DNA of 64,000 nucleotides from Peptostreptococcus porci. GTDB taxonomy: Bacteria; Bacillota; Clostridia; Peptostreptococcales; Peptostreptococcaceae. A program made the position numbers and the translations under genes. The stretch is taken from positions 1 through 64,000 of the forward strand of contig NZ_VUNE01000003.1 of assembly GCF_009695815.1 (NCBI RefSeq), given 5' to 3'. Under the pieces are notes generated by a model. It saw nothing but the letters and a program-made list of their open reading frames with translations, was not told the DNA's origin and did not search any database. This document shows, in pieces, positions 48,531-57,572 of this stretch. Position 1 is the stretch's first letter. The number at the start of each line of letters is the position of its first letter.

Positions 48531-50063
48531 TTAGTGTTTAAAATGTCTTGTTCCTGTAAATACCATAGTGATTCCCAATTCATCACAAGCCTTGATTGAA
48601 TCCTCATCTCTTATTGAACCACCTGGCTGTACAATAGCTCCAATACCATATTCTGCTGCCAATCTCACACAATCATCAAATGGGAAAAATGCATCTGATG
48701 CTAGTACTGCACCCTCAAAACTCTTTTCGTCCTTGTTGTTGACAATCGCATTGCTCAACGCCCATATTCTTGATGTCTGCCCACAACCCATTGCAAGAGT
48801 TTGACCATCCTTTACTATAGCAATCGCATTTGATTTTAAATTTTTCACGACCTTCATTCCAAAATCCATGTCGTTTATTTCAGCTTCTGTAGGCTGCTTT
48901 GCAGTTACTACTTCAAACTTCTCTGTTAAAACAGTATCTTTATCCTGAAGAAGTAGCTTTCCATCAAGATATTTCATATCGAACGGTTGTTTACTTTCTT
49001 CAATTTTTTTAAGTCTAAGAACTCTAAGATTCTTCTTTGTTTTCAATATTTCCAATGCTTCAGGCTCAAAATCATATGCAACAATTATCTCCAAAAAGAT
49101 TGACTTTAACATTTCTGCCGTTTCTTTATCGACAGTTGAAGTTATTCCTACAATCCCTCCGAAAATTGATACTTTATCAGATTCAAAACACTTTGTATAT
49201 GCCTCCAATGAATCTTTTCCTAGCCCAACACCGCAAGCATTTGCGTGCTTAATAGCTACGGCACAAACTTTATCTGAATCCCTAAACTCTCTCATAAATT
49301 CAAGACACCCGGCTAAATCATTGATATTGTTAAATGACAGCTCTTTTCCATTCAATTGCTCATAATTTAATATTGGATTTTGTGCATTCGGTTGTTTATA
49401 CAAAAATCCTCTCTGATGACCGTTTTCTCCATATCTTAACTCTGTTTCTTTCTCGAAAGTCATATTTAGTATCTCAGGGTATTTATCTCCTACAACACCG
49501 GCGAAATATGAAGATATCAATGCATCATATCTTGCTGTCGTAGAAAATGCCTTATATGCAAGTTTTCTTCTATCTTCCAGAGATAATCCACCATTTTCTA
49601 ATTTTTCTACTACCATTGAATAATCATCTATGTCCACAATTACCGTAACATCCTTGTAGTTCTTTGATGCCGATCTTATCATTGAAGGACCGCCGATATC
49701 AATATTTTCAACTATTTCTTCCTGAGATTTGCCACTCTTAACTGCGCCTTCAAAATCATAAAGACTCACTACAACTATATCAATTGGATTGATATTCAAT
49801 TCCTCAACAGTATCGACATGAGTTTGAATATCCCTTCTATAAAGGATTCCACCATGAACATATGGGTTTAGAGTCTTTACTCTACCATCTAAGATTTCAG
49901 GAAAATTTGTAACCTCTTCTACTTGAATAACATTCACACCGTTTTCATATAGTTTTTTATAAGTATTTCCTGTAGATATTATTTCATATCCAAGCTTATT
50001 TAATTTTTGACCAAATTCTACTACACCTGTCTTATCTGTAACACTGATTAAAGCTCTTTTCAT
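48531..50063 (-). CDS. purH: Bifunctional AICAR transformylase/IMP cyclohydrolase PurH
   Basis: 510 aa from the ATG at 50063 (GGAAAGG about 9 nt upstream; a start six codons longer lacks an SD). Cyclohydrolase N-terminal domain (RALISVTDKTGVVEFGQKL, STGNTYKKL) and AICARFT C-terminal domain (RYGENGHQRGFLYK, VAIKHANACGVG, ASDAFFPFDDCVRLAAEYG). It makes IMP from AICAR. Located between purN and purD. Confidence 0.97.
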   Translation of the reverse strand: MKRALISVTDKTGVVEFGQKLNKLGYEIISTGNTYKKLYENGVNVIQVEEVTNFPEILDGRVKTLNPYVHGGILYRRDIQTHVDTVEELNINPIDIVVVSLYDFEGAVKSGKSQEEIVENIDIGGPSMIRSASKNYKDVTVIVDIDDYSMVVEKLENGGLSLEDRRKLAYKAFSTTARYDALISSYFAGVVGDKYPEILNMTFEKETELRYGENGHQRGFLYKQPNAQNPILNYEQLNGKELSFNNINDLAGCLEFMREFRDSDKVCAVAIKHANACGVGLGKDSLEAYTKCFESDKVSIFGGIVGITSTVDKETAEMLKSIFLEIIVAYDFEPEALEILKTKKNLRVLRLKKIEESKQPFDMKYLDGKLLLQDKDTVLTEKFEVVTAKQPTEAEINDMDFGMKVVKNLKSNAIAIVKDGQTLAMGCGQTSRIWALSNAIVNNKDEKSFEGAVLASDAFFPFDDCVRLAAEYGIGAIVQPGGSIRDEDSIKACDELGITMVFTGTRHFKH

Positions 50064-50137
50064 TGTATCCAACCTTTCCATATCTTATTAGTTAAATAGA
50101 CAAAATTCCTGAATGTTATTATCGCTTGCTCTTATCG

Positions 50138-50731
50138 TTAATCCTGAACAAATACCGTTCTTCCGATAACCTTTACCTTGTCATCACAAATCTTTTTCAC
50201 TGACTCTTTTAGTATTTGATGCTCTACCTTCAATACTCTATTTTGTAAATCCTCTGCTGTATCAGTAGGCAAAACTTCAACAGTTTTTTGAATTATTATT
50301 GGACCAGTATCGGCATTTTCATCCACAAAATGCACTGTCGCTCCACTTACCTTCACCCCATATTTAATTGCAGCTTCATGAACTCTCAAACCATAATACC
50401 CAACTCCACAAAACGAGGGTATCAATGATGGGTGTATATTGATAATTTTATTTTCAAAAGAGTTCGTAAATTTCTCGCTAAGAATTTTTAAAAATCCTGC
50501 TAGCACTACTAGATCTATATTTCTTTCCTCTAACACTCTAATTATTTCTTCTTCATCATTTGAATAAACAGCTTCTATATTATGTTTTTTCGCCCGTTCT
50601 AATCCAAAGGCATCCTTTTTATTTGAAATAACTACTGCTATTTCTCCGTTTATTTCCCTTTGCTCAACTGCATCAATCAGCGATTGTAAATTAGTTCCAC
50701 CACCAGAAACGAGTACTCCAATTTTCTTCAT
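50138..50731 (-). CDS. purN: Phosphoribosylglycinamide formyltransferase PurN
   Basis: 197 aa, standard. MKKIGVLVSGGGTNLQSLID, LAGFLKILS, HPSLIPSFCGVGYYGLRVHEA (catalytic Asn-His-Asp region) and GATVHFVDENADTGPII. It uses 10-formyl-THF to make FGAR. It follows purM by 17 bp. Confidence 0.97.
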   Translation of the reverse strand: MKKIGVLVSGGGTNLQSLIDAVEQREINGEIAVVISNKKDAFGLERAKKHNIEAVYSNDEEEIIRVLEERNIDLVVLAGFLKILSEKFTNSFENKIINIHPSLIPSFCGVGYYGLRVHEAAIKYGVKVSGATVHFVDENADTGPIIIQKTVEVLPTDTAEDLQNRVLKVEHQILKESVKKICDDKVKVIGRTVFVQD

Positions 50732-50748
50732 TGTAAAATCCTTTCCGA

Positions 50749-51831
50749 CTATTTTTCTAAAAACTCTACTCCATCGTGCAAATCAGTTACTTTACCAATT
50801 ATATAAGCTCTATCTTGCATTAAATTTTTATATTTGTCATCCACGTATTTTACATTTTCACTTTCCCTACTATTAATAAAGTCTACCAGTCTATCAGCAT
50901 CTCTTTCGTCAACTATCATTACCAAGCCTATGCCCATATTAAAGCTCTTATGAAGCTCTCTTGTTTCAACCGCATTAAAGCTTTCAATAAGCTTGAAAAT
51001 TTCAGGCTTGTCCCAAGAATTAATATTGATATCAAGACCAAGCCCCTTTGGAATTACTCTGACAATATTTTCAACCAGACCTCCACCTGTAATATGAGCA
51101 ATGGCTTTTACTTCACTATTTCTTATAGAGTCTAATGCTAAATTTACATAAATTTTTGTAGGAGTCAACAATGCTTCGCCAAGACTCATTCCAAGAGAAT
51201 CTACATGCTCACTCAAATCCATCTTATACTCATCTAAAAAGATCTTTCTAACAAATGAAAATCCATTACTATGAACACCACTTGAAGAAATACCGATTAA
51301 TACATCACCTTTTTTTACATTTTGTCCGCTTAAAATTTTGCTCTTGTCTGCAATTCCTATAGAAAATCCAGCCAAATCGTAATCTTCTTCAGCATACATA
51401 CCTGGCATTTCTGCAGTCTCTCCACCGATTAATGCACATCCACTGATTTTACATCCGTCAGCTATTCCTCCGACAACCTTTTCTATATGCTCTGGTACTA
51501 GTTTACCAAGAGCGATGTAATCCAAGAAAAACAATGGCTTTGCTCCCTGACAAATCAAATCATTTACGCACATAGCAACCAGATCGATACCTACAGTTTC
51601 ATGTTTGTCCATCATCTGAGCTATCTTCAGCTTCGTTCCAACTCCATCAGTTGATGCCAATAATACAGGTTCTTCATATCCCATAAATTCCTTTATAGAA
51701 TACAAACCACTGAAATTTCCAAGATCTCCAATTACATTTGAATCATATGTAGACTTAATCTTCCCTTTAATTAAATCTACAGCTCTATTTCCCTCATCAA
51801 TATCTACACCTGAACTCTTGTAAGTCAACAT
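50749..51831 (-). CDS. purM: Phosphoribosylformylglycinamidine cyclo-ligase PurM
   Basis: 360 aa. AIR synthetase signatures: YKSSGVDIDEGN, LLASTDGVGTKLKIAQ, MCVNDLICQGAKPLFFLDYIA and CALIGGETAEMPGMY. SD AAGGAG precedes the ATG. It makes AIR, also the ThiC substrate. It follows purE by 60 bp. Confidence 0.97.
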   Translation of the reverse strand: MLTYKSSGVDIDEGNRAVDLIKGKIKSTYDSNVIGDLGNFSGLYSIKEFMGYEEPVLLASTDGVGTKLKIAQMMDKHETVGIDLVAMCVNDLICQGAKPLFFLDYIALGKLVPEHIEKVVGGIADGCKISGCALIGGETAEMPGMYAEEDYDLAGFSIGIADKSKILSGQNVKKGDVLIGISSSGVHSNGFSFVRKIFLDEYKMDLSEHVDSLGMSLGEALLTPTKIYVNLALDSIRNSEVKAIAHITGGGLVENIVRVIPKGLGLDININSWDKPEIFKLIESFNAVETRELHKSFNMGIGLVMIVDERDADRLVDFINSRESENVKYVDDKYKNLMQDRAYIIGKVTDLHDGVEFLEK

Positions 51832-51891
51832 AAATTTCTCCTTAAAACTAATAACATTTCGAAAAACTAATAATACTTCAAATACAATAAA

Positions 51892-52368
51892 CTAATTATT
51901 TAAAGACTTGTCGTCATCCAATACCTTTTGTGCAATTTCAATCCTGTACTTCTTTAATTGTTCTTTTATTTCTGGATATTTTATGGAACCGATTTGAAGA
52001 GCCATCAAGGCTGCATTTAAACCTGAATCTATAGTGACAGTTGCAACCGGAATGCCTCCTGGCATCTGAACCATAGATAAAAGAGAATCCAAGCCGTCCA
52101 TAGTGGATGATTTGATTGGGAGTCCAACTACTGGAATTAATGTTTGTGCCGCTACAACACCTGGCAGATGAGCAGCCTTTCCTGCTGCTGCTACAATCAC
52201 ATCTACATTTCCCTCAATTTCTTCAAGGAATGTCGATAATTCAACTGGAGTTCTATGTGCCGAAAGAACTCTGACAACTACATCAACTCCCATTGATTTA
52301 ATCAATTCGATACCACTTTCCAATTTGGGAAGATCTGATTTTGACCCCATAATTACCGCAATTTTCAT
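51892..52368 (-). CDS. purE: N5-CAIR mutase PurE
   Basis: 158 aa. MGSKSDLPKLESGIELIK, AHRTP, AAGKAAHLPGVVAAQT and GGIPVATV are characteristic. It is the first gene of the operon; upstream lie PurBox-like sites. No purK, purC, purF or purB gene is in this window, so some steps are encoded elsewhere. Confidence 0.97.
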   Translation of the reverse strand: MKIAVIMGSKSDLPKLESGIELIKSMGVDVVVRVLSAHRTPVELSTFLEEIEGNVDVIVAAAGKAAHLPGVVAAQTLIPVVGLPIKSSTMDGLDSLLSMVQMPGGIPVATVTIDSGLNAALMALQIGSIKYPEIKEQLKKYRIEIAQKVLDDDKSLNN

Positions 52369-52385
52369 ATTAACTCTCCTTTAAA

Positions 52386-52460
52386 AAATACGAATAATGG
52401 TAAATAATTCATATTATATACACCATTTATATACTAAACATTCTATTATATACGAACTTT
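52386..52460. promoter_or_regulatory. PurBox-like sites upstream of purE
   Basis: ATATACGAACTTT (52448-52460) matches the AWWWCCGAACWWT consensus at 12 of 13. A second match, AAATACGAATAAT (52386-52398), has 11 of 13. They face the same way, unlike the inverted pairs in bacilli, so the case for PurR control here rests mainly on the first. Confidence 0.45.
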
Positions 52461-52516
52461 ATAATAAAATAATAACTTAATATACAGATTTTTTCAATAG
52501 TTTTTTGCCAAAAATC

Positions 52517-52549
52517 AAAAAAGTAGGCAAAATTTTTGCCTACTTTTTG
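52517..52549 (-). terminator. Intrinsic terminator after the CWB2 protein gene
   Basis: AAAAGTAGGCAAAA/TTTTGCCTACTTTT near-perfect stem followed by a T-run on the minus strand, about 55 bp after the stop at 52604. Confidence 0.85.
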
Positions 52550-52603
52550 AATTATGTTATTTTATATTATTATTTATAAAATTTTACTTATACACCATTT
52601 ATA

Positions 52604-53626
52604 CTATTTTGATGGATAAAGCATTTTTTGAACAGTTTTGTCAGATACAGAATTATGACCACCTACAACTAACGCAGCACCACATTTTTCTATATCCCAA
52701 GAATCCGAGTTTTCAGACTTAGGTAGTGCGGCAAGGAATTCTTTCATATCCGAATTATCTCTATCATCAGAAATAGGAAGAACTATCGCCGTTCTAGGTT
52801 TTACCAAATTTATTCCACTTACAGAATCAGGAAATCTTCTACCATCGACAAATACTATATTCAAATATCCTTTTGCTTGTCTAGCAACCTCTTTTCCAGT
52901 ATCATATCTATCATTTCCAAATAGCCTTTTTCCTCCGTCTTGAGCAACACTATCTACTCCACCAACAGTATAAACAGTTGTCAATCCATTTTGGCTATAT
53001 GGCTTTGAACCGTCAACCAATCTCAATCCCAAATTTTCTAAATTACAAAGACCTGATGCAGATAGAGCGTCTGGAAATTTTCTTCCGTCTGCAACTACTA
53101 CTCTACTCAAGCCTGACATTTTAATAGTCGCCATATTTCTATCGTATGCATTGCTGTTTCCAATTCTAACGACATTTGCTTTTGGCATATATTTTTTTAT
53201 ATAGTTTTCAGTAGATTTATATATTTCTTTTTCACTACCTAACAAATAGACTGTCTTACTTTTATAATAATCTCTCATAAGTCCTATGTTTGCATAGTCT
53301 GGTTTGATCAAGAGCAATCTTGCATTAAAAGCCTTACACAAATTGTATGCGCTCAATCCATCTTGAAAACTATCTTGATTTACTAAAACTGTTGGAACAC
53401 CTTCACCTTCTTTTAATTGGAATACTGAATCTTTATCTTTATGTGGATTTAAAGAATTTGCAGTATATTCTGCAGTTTTTATCCTATCTCTACCATAGAA
53501 CCTCTTCCATCCACCTTCAAAACCACCATGCGTACCATACTCTTGCCATAACGCAAGAGATGTTCCCACTGAACAAATAGTCAGCATCCCTGCAAGAGCT
53601 AAAGTTAACGTTTTTCTAAATTTCAT
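52604..53626 (-). CDS. Secreted cell wall-binding protein with CWB2 repeats
   Basis: 340 aa from the ATG at 53626 (SD AAGGAGA). A signal peptide is followed by CWB2-type (PF04122) modules: YGRDRIKTAEYTAN, VADGRKFPDALSASGL, FGNDRYDTGKEVA and VDGRRFPDSVSG. CWB2 domains attach proteins to anionic wall polymers in clostridia. No catalytic domain is visible, so the protein may be a simple wall-bound protein. Flanked by a terminator and followed upstream by the MarR gene. Confidence 0.86.
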   Translation of the reverse strand: MKFRKTLTLALAGMLTICSVGTSLALWQEYGTHGGFEGGWKRFYGRDRIKTAEYTANSLNPHKDKDSVFQLKEGEGVPTVLVNQDSFQDGLSAYNLCKAFNARLLLIKPDYANIGLMRDYYKSKTVYLLGSEKEIYKSTENYIKKYMPKANVVRIGNSNAYDRNMATIKMSGLSRVVVADGRKFPDALSASGLCNLENLGLRLVDGSKPYSQNGLTTVYTVGGVDSVAQDGGKRLFGNDRYDTGKEVARQAKGYLNIVFVDGRRFPDSVSGINLVKPRTAIVLPISDDRDNSDMKEFLAALPKSENSDSWDIEKCGAALVVGGHNSVSDKTVQKMLYPSK

Positions 53627-53762
53627 GTCAATATCTCCTTTTATATTATAATATAACATGATTTTATATTGAAAATACGCTAATTGTCAACAATAAAACT
53701 AAAACATTTTAATATTTTAAAGTAATAACATAATCGCTTTAAAATAATAATATTATCACTAG

Positions 53763-54170
53763 TTAAGATCCAATCTTCTTTAATAGCCTAAGCAATTCTT
53801 CCTTTTCATAGTCTTCCAATATCTCAAGCTGTTCTACTATCAGTTTTTCGTTCATAGGATACACTTTTTTAATGATATCTCTTCCTTTTTCAGTCAGACT
53901 CAAAATGTTACTTCTCTTGTCGTTTGAATCCTTTCTTTTGGTGATAAATCCATTTTTTACCAAATTTCCAACAACAACCGGAATGGTACCGTCTGTACTC
54001 AATATTGAATCCTTTACGCTACCAACAGACATATCCCCCTTGTGATATAATGCTTCCAAAACTGCGAATTGACTTAATGTTAGTCCATTTTGCTTGCATA
54101 AAAAAGATGTCTTTCTATTAATTTTATTTACAGTCCTATTTAGACCTATTATTAATTTCAATTCAATCAT
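53763..54170 (-). CDS. MarR family transcriptional regulator
   Basis: 135 aa winged-helix regulator: LTLSQFAVLEALYHKGDMSVG, then GTIPVVVGNLVKNGFITKRKD, DKRSNILSLTEKG. The pattern LYHKGD resembles the MhqR/YkoM branch. A lone Cys near the N-terminus (SFLCKQNG) might be redox-active. It is divergent from yaaA with a 168-bp gap, so yaaA is the likely target. Confidence 0.86.
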   Translation of the reverse strand: MIELKLIIGLNRTVNKINRKTSFLCKQNGLTLSQFAVLEALYHKGDMSVGSVKDSILSTDGTIPVVVGNLVKNGFITKRKDSNDKRSNILSLTEKGRDIIKKVYPMNEKLIVEQLEILEDYEKEELLRLLKKIGS

Positions 54171-54338
54171 ACATAACCTCTCACTTTTTTAGACCTTTAC
54201 AACATCTCTATTTATGATATCATATTAATGTAAAAAATTAAAATAAATAATTGATAAAATGTGTGATTTTATAAAAAATTAATAAAAGTTTTATAATTAA
54301 TTAATAGTTATAGGTATTATAAGAAAGAGAGGGACAAT

Positions 54339-55160
54339 ATGATCACAATAATTTCTCCTGCAAAGGGATTCAATAGCTTTGACTATCACGACTACAATAT
54401 AATAAAAAAAGAAGACGTATCGCTTCCTCATTTTCTGGAAAACGCAAAAGAAATAGTAGGCAATTTAAAAAGCTTAGATATTGATGATATATGCAAGTTG
54501 ATGAAGACAAATATGGAAATAGGGTCATTAAATTACGAAAGATACAAAGATTTCAAATTTGACAAGAATGGAATACCAGCAATACTGGCATATGAGGGTA
54601 TGCAGTACACAGCAATTAAGGCTTCAGATTTAAATCGAAACGAGCTATTTTATGCTAACGACCATATCAGAATATTATCTGGTCTTTACGGAATATTAAG
54701 CCCACTAGATTCAATATATCCATATCGTTTGGAAATGGCTACAAGGCTAGCAATAAATAAAACAAAAAATCTTTATGAATATTGGAATAATCATATTTTC
54801 GAGAAAATTAAAAATGATTTAAAATCACACGACGACAAGATAATCTTAAATCTGGCATCTGATGAATATTCAAGGGTGATAAAAAAATATTTGGATAATG
54901 AAGCTACATTCGTTACTTGCTCGTTTAAAGCAATAAAAAACAATAAATTGACCACCCATTCAACAATTTCCAAACCAGCGAGAGGAAAAATGGTTAATTA
55001 TATCATTAAAAACAGAGCAGATGATATTGAAACAATAAAAAAATTTAACTATGATGGATTTTCGTTCCATAGTGAAATTGTATCAAAAAATGAAAAAATC
55101 ATAGAGCTAATATTTGTAAAGGATGTAACTATTAAGCCATTTTCTTTAATACAGCGATAG
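54339..55160 (+). CDS. yaaA: Peroxide stress protein YaaA
   Basis: 273 aa, YaaA/DUF328 family. Motifs MITIISPAKGFN, ILSGLYGILSPLDSIYPYRLEM, NLASDEYSRVI, KPARGKMVNYI and YDGFSFH. In E. coli it lowers intracellular iron damage under peroxide. SD AGAGAGGG precedes the ATG. A perfect hairpin 14 bp after the stop is shared with the RiPP operon end. Confidence 0.93.
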   Translation: MITIISPAKGFNSFDYHDYNIIKKEDVSLPHFLENAKEIVGNLKSLDIDDICKLMKTNMEIGSLNYERYKDFKFDKNGIPAILAYEGMQYTAIKASDLNRNELFYANDHIRILSGLYGILSPLDSIYPYRLEMATRLAINKTKNLYEYWNNHIFEKIKNDLKSHDDKIILNLASDEYSRVIKKYLDNEATFVTCSFKAIKNNKLTTHSTISKPARGKMVNYIIKNRADDIETIKKFNYDGFSFHSEIVSKNEKIIELIFVKDVTIKPFSLIQR

Positions 55161-55173
55161 AGGTGCGTAAAAA

Positions 55174-55209
55174 TATGCTACAGTTCAAATGAACTTAAAC
55201 TGTAGCATA
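55174..55209. terminator. Bidirectional terminator between yaaA and the RiPP operon
   Basis: TATGCTACAGTT (55174-55185) pairs with AACTGTAGCATA (55198-55209), a perfect 12-bp stem with a 12-nt loop. A T-run (TTTTTACG) follows on the minus strand, suiting termination of the 55327-57407 operon; AAAG follows on the plus strand. Confidence 0.82.
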
Positions 55210-55326
55210 AAGAGTAAAATTATTTTTACTTTAACTTTTCAACACTATTTGACAAAGATGTATTTCAATATGTGATTTTACATCTTTAATTTCTATTTAT
55301 TCTTAAATACTAATGACATCATACTG

Positions 55327-55740
55327 TTATTTTTGTGCTATAATAATGGACGCTACAAAATACAAAATTGATTTAAAATCAAGTTTTAAAAACATAATAC
55401 TCATAAAAAAATCACCACTATACTGAGTATTAATAAAAAATATATTTAGCAAAGACATCAACATAAACAATATACTTATATATTTTAGAATAGCATCATT
55501 ACTTAATCTGTTTTTTATACATATGCTGTTATAAAAAATAAAAAATAGTATTAGTATTGATGTAACCACAATTATTTCTATCAGTTGAACGATTGGTAAA
55601 AATAAACTAGTTATGTCCGATTTAATAATATTATCGATGATAATATAGCATCTATACCCTATATTTAGTATGCCTACAACAATAAACATTATCAAAAATA
55701 CGCTTATAATAAAATTTTTAGTTCTAAATATTTTAATCAT
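55327..55740 (-). CDS. Four-TM protein of the RiPP locus (candidate immunity protein)
   Basis: 137 aa, very hydrophobic, with four predicted TM helices (about 11-32, 45-70, 85-102, 122-135). It starts 5 bp after the second peptide gene and has only a weak SD (GGGAAG), so translation is probably coupled to it. No known family is recognised. Position last in the peptide operon is typical of immunity or accessory membrane proteins; this is inference. Confidence 0.65.
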   Translation of the reverse strand: MIKIFRTKNFIISVFLIMFIVVGILNIGYRCYIIIDNIIKSDITSLFLPIVQLIEIIVVTSILILFFIFYNSICIKNRLSNDAILKYISILFMLMSLLNIFFINTQYSGDFFMSIMFLKLDFKSILYFVASIIIAQK

Positions 55741-55745
55741 AACAA

Positions 55746-55922
55746 CTACTTCCCATTATAATGTACACATTCTTTTCCATGAAATAGGCAAAACCTCGTC
55801 CCCAAACATGCAAATGCAAAACATAAAGACTTACAAGGACCCTTTCTATTCAAGCAAATATTAAAAACACAAGCTGATGCTGGTTTTATTTCGTCTTTTT
55901 TTGTTTCTTTTATCCACTCCAA
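55746..55922 (-). CDS. RiPP precursor peptide B, 58 aa, seven Cys
   Basis: 58 aa, start TTG at 55922. That codon has an ideal SD (GAGAGGAG, 8 nt upstream); an ATG-only scan misses it, and longer TTG frames lack an SD. The N-terminal MEWIKETKKDEIK matches the start of the neighbour peptide (MHWIKKPNDSIEL). Seven Cys at residues 18, 23, 30, 34, 39, 45 and 52 occupy the C-terminal 40 residues, with a GPCKSLC motif. This layout, after a radical SAM/SPASM enzyme, fits a Cys-rich RiPP such as a thioether-crosslinked ranthipeptide or sactipeptide. Which residues are crosslinked is unknown. Confidence 0.8.
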   Translation of the reverse strand: MEWIKETKKDEIKPASACVFNICLNRKGPCKSLCFAFACLGTRFCLFHGKECVHYNGK

Positions 55923-55944
55923 CTTAATATCTCCTCTCGAAAAA

Positions 55945-56121
55945 CTAACTACCTGCTTGCACAAGACAAGTCAATGATTTACAAGGCTTTCCATTTATTC
56001 TAAGAACACAAAAAAATGGATTGTTCATCCTACAACCAGTCCTTTTACAGCGACAATTACTTAGACATCCTGGTGTTAACATCAACTCAATTGAATCATT
56101 TGGTTTTTTAATCCAATGCAT
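55945..56121 (-). CDS. RiPP precursor peptide A, 58 aa, seven Cys
   Basis: 58 aa, ATG at 56121. The purine-rich AGAGGGGGGAT upstream serves as the SD. N-terminal leader-like MHWIKKPNDSIELMLTPG is followed by a Cys-rich core with Cys at 19, 23, 25, 30, 38, 47 and 52 and the motif GKPCKSLTC, echoed as GPCKSLC in peptide B. Both peptides have exactly 58 residues and seven Cys, and diverge elsewhere, pointing to duplication. It begins 33 bp after the rSAM gene on the same transcript. Confidence 0.82.
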   Translation of the reverse strand: MHWIKKPNDSIELMLTPGCLSNCRCKRTGCRMNNPFFCVLRINGKPCKSLTCLVQAGS

Positions 56122-56153
56122 CAATATCCCCCCTCTTAATTCTAAATTTATAA

Positions 56154-57407
56154 TTACAAAAAAGTAGTCAATAACTCTTTATAATTATTTTTGTTACTAT
56201 CACATATTTTTTTATTCTTCCTTATTACTGAATACGGACAACCATTTAGACATATGGGAAAAACGCTACAATTAATGCATTCTTCATCTCTAAATGGATC
56301 ATACGATAACCATTTGTATAATTTGTCACTTTCGACCACTCCATCTTTAATGTTACCAATTTTATATTCTTTCCTACCTATATCATTCCAACACTTATAT
56401 AAATCTCCCAATGGATCAATTAGTAAAGAGTGTGGTGAAACTGCACCACATAAATAAGGATTTCTTTCTTCAAAAATATCATCACCATTCTTCAGTAACA
56501 TTCTCTTTAAAAAATCTTTCTGCTTTAATGTGAAATCATTTTCATCATAGTTAATATATAAATCATCGCTATTTGGCAACGACATATTGATATCATCTAC
56601 AGGAGCTAGATAAATATGTACATTATCAAGAATGCCCTCTTTTTCAAGATATTCCATCAAGTTATCTATGTAGCCAATATTTGTTTTATCAACATTAACT
56701 CTTAGACTAATGTGTGCATCTTTACATAAATGAGTTATATTTTCGATTATTGCACGAAAAGTTTTCCCTCCATCAAATCTAAATCGTCTTTTATCATGTA
56801 TAAATTCTGGACCATCTATTGTTATCTGTATATTAAGTATATTTAATTCTTTTAACTTGTCTCTGACACATCCATCTAACAGATATCCATTCGTGACTAT
56901 AGAGTTATTTATTGTAAGTCCATCTTTTCGTATACCTTTTATTATTTTTTCAATTGTATCTATTTCCAACAAAGGTTCACCTCCATACCAACATATGTTG
57001 ATAACATCAGTATTTTGAGAATTAATAAAATCTATAACATTTTTTACTACTTCATCTGACATATCTTCATATTTTATGCCTTTTTCGTAACAATATGGAC
57101 ACCTAAAATTACAATTTGTCGTTGGGGCAATTGTTAGTGATATTTCATTCTTGCTATATCTAGAATAGTACGACTCGAATTTGAGTTTATTTAACTGTTC
57201 ACCATATTCTGTTTCAATAAAATTCCCTCTTAATAACTCATCATATAATAAAGCATGTTTATTATTAGAATCATACGCATCCTTTTCTATGCCATTCAGC
57301 ACAGAAAACTCCTCTTGATTCAGTGATATTATTCCTCCAGAAAAAGTATTGTAAACAATAACTTTATTTTTACTATTCTGAATTATATTATATTTTGATT
57401 GATACAT
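56154..57407 (-). CDS. Radical SAM/SPASM peptide maturase
   Basis: 417 aa. An N-terminal segment (about 1-85) looks like a peptide-recognition region. The radical SAM cluster is CNFRCPYC (Cys 99, 103, 106), with WYGGEPLLE and TNGYLLDG. The C-terminal SPASM region has Cys at about 320, 339, 377, 380, 386, 390 and 402 (CINCSVFPICLNGC), enough for two auxiliary Fe-S clusters. It likely crosslinks Cys of the adjacent peptides. It resembles the CcpM maturase of Clo7bot-type clusters (from memory). SD AGGAGAT precedes the ATG. Confidence 0.88.
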   Translation of the reverse strand: MYQSKYNIIQNSKNKVIVYNTFSGGIISLNQEEFSVLNGIEKDAYDSNNKHALLYDELLRGNFIETEYGEQLNKLKFESYYSRYSKNEISLTIAPTTNCNFRCPYCYEKGIKYEDMSDEVVKNVIDFINSQNTDVINICWYGGEPLLEIDTIEKIIKGIRKDGLTINNSIVTNGYLLDGCVRDKLKELNILNIQITIDGPEFIHDKRRFRFDGGKTFRAIIENITHLCKDAHISLRVNVDKTNIGYIDNLMEYLEKEGILDNVHIYLAPVDDINMSLPNSDDLYINYDENDFTLKQKDFLKRMLLKNGDDIFEERNPYLCGAVSPHSLLIDPLGDLYKCWNDIGRKEYKIGNIKDGVVESDKLYKWLSYDPFRDEECINCSVFPICLNGCPYSVIRKNKKICDSNKNNYKELLTTFL

Positions 57408-57443
57408 AACTTTTATCTCCTAATAATACTCTATTTAATTGTT

Positions 57444-57472
57444 ATTATACATCAAATAATTATCTTTTTCAA
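57444..57472 (-). promoter_or_regulatory. Promoter of the radical SAM-peptide operon
   Basis: TTGAAA (57467-57472), 17 bp, TATAAT (57444-57449) on the minus strand: a near-consensus sigma-A promoter, about 37 bp before the rSAM start. The -10 is exact and the -35 matches 5 of 6, so expression may be constitutive or set by other controls. Confidence 0.78.
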
Positions 57473-57572
57473 TAGCAGAATTTTCATTATTTAATATTTA
57501 TTTGCAAATATTCTAGTATCTTATTTAAAATTATGTTATTATAGTATAAAAATCTAGTGAGGTATGTGTATT

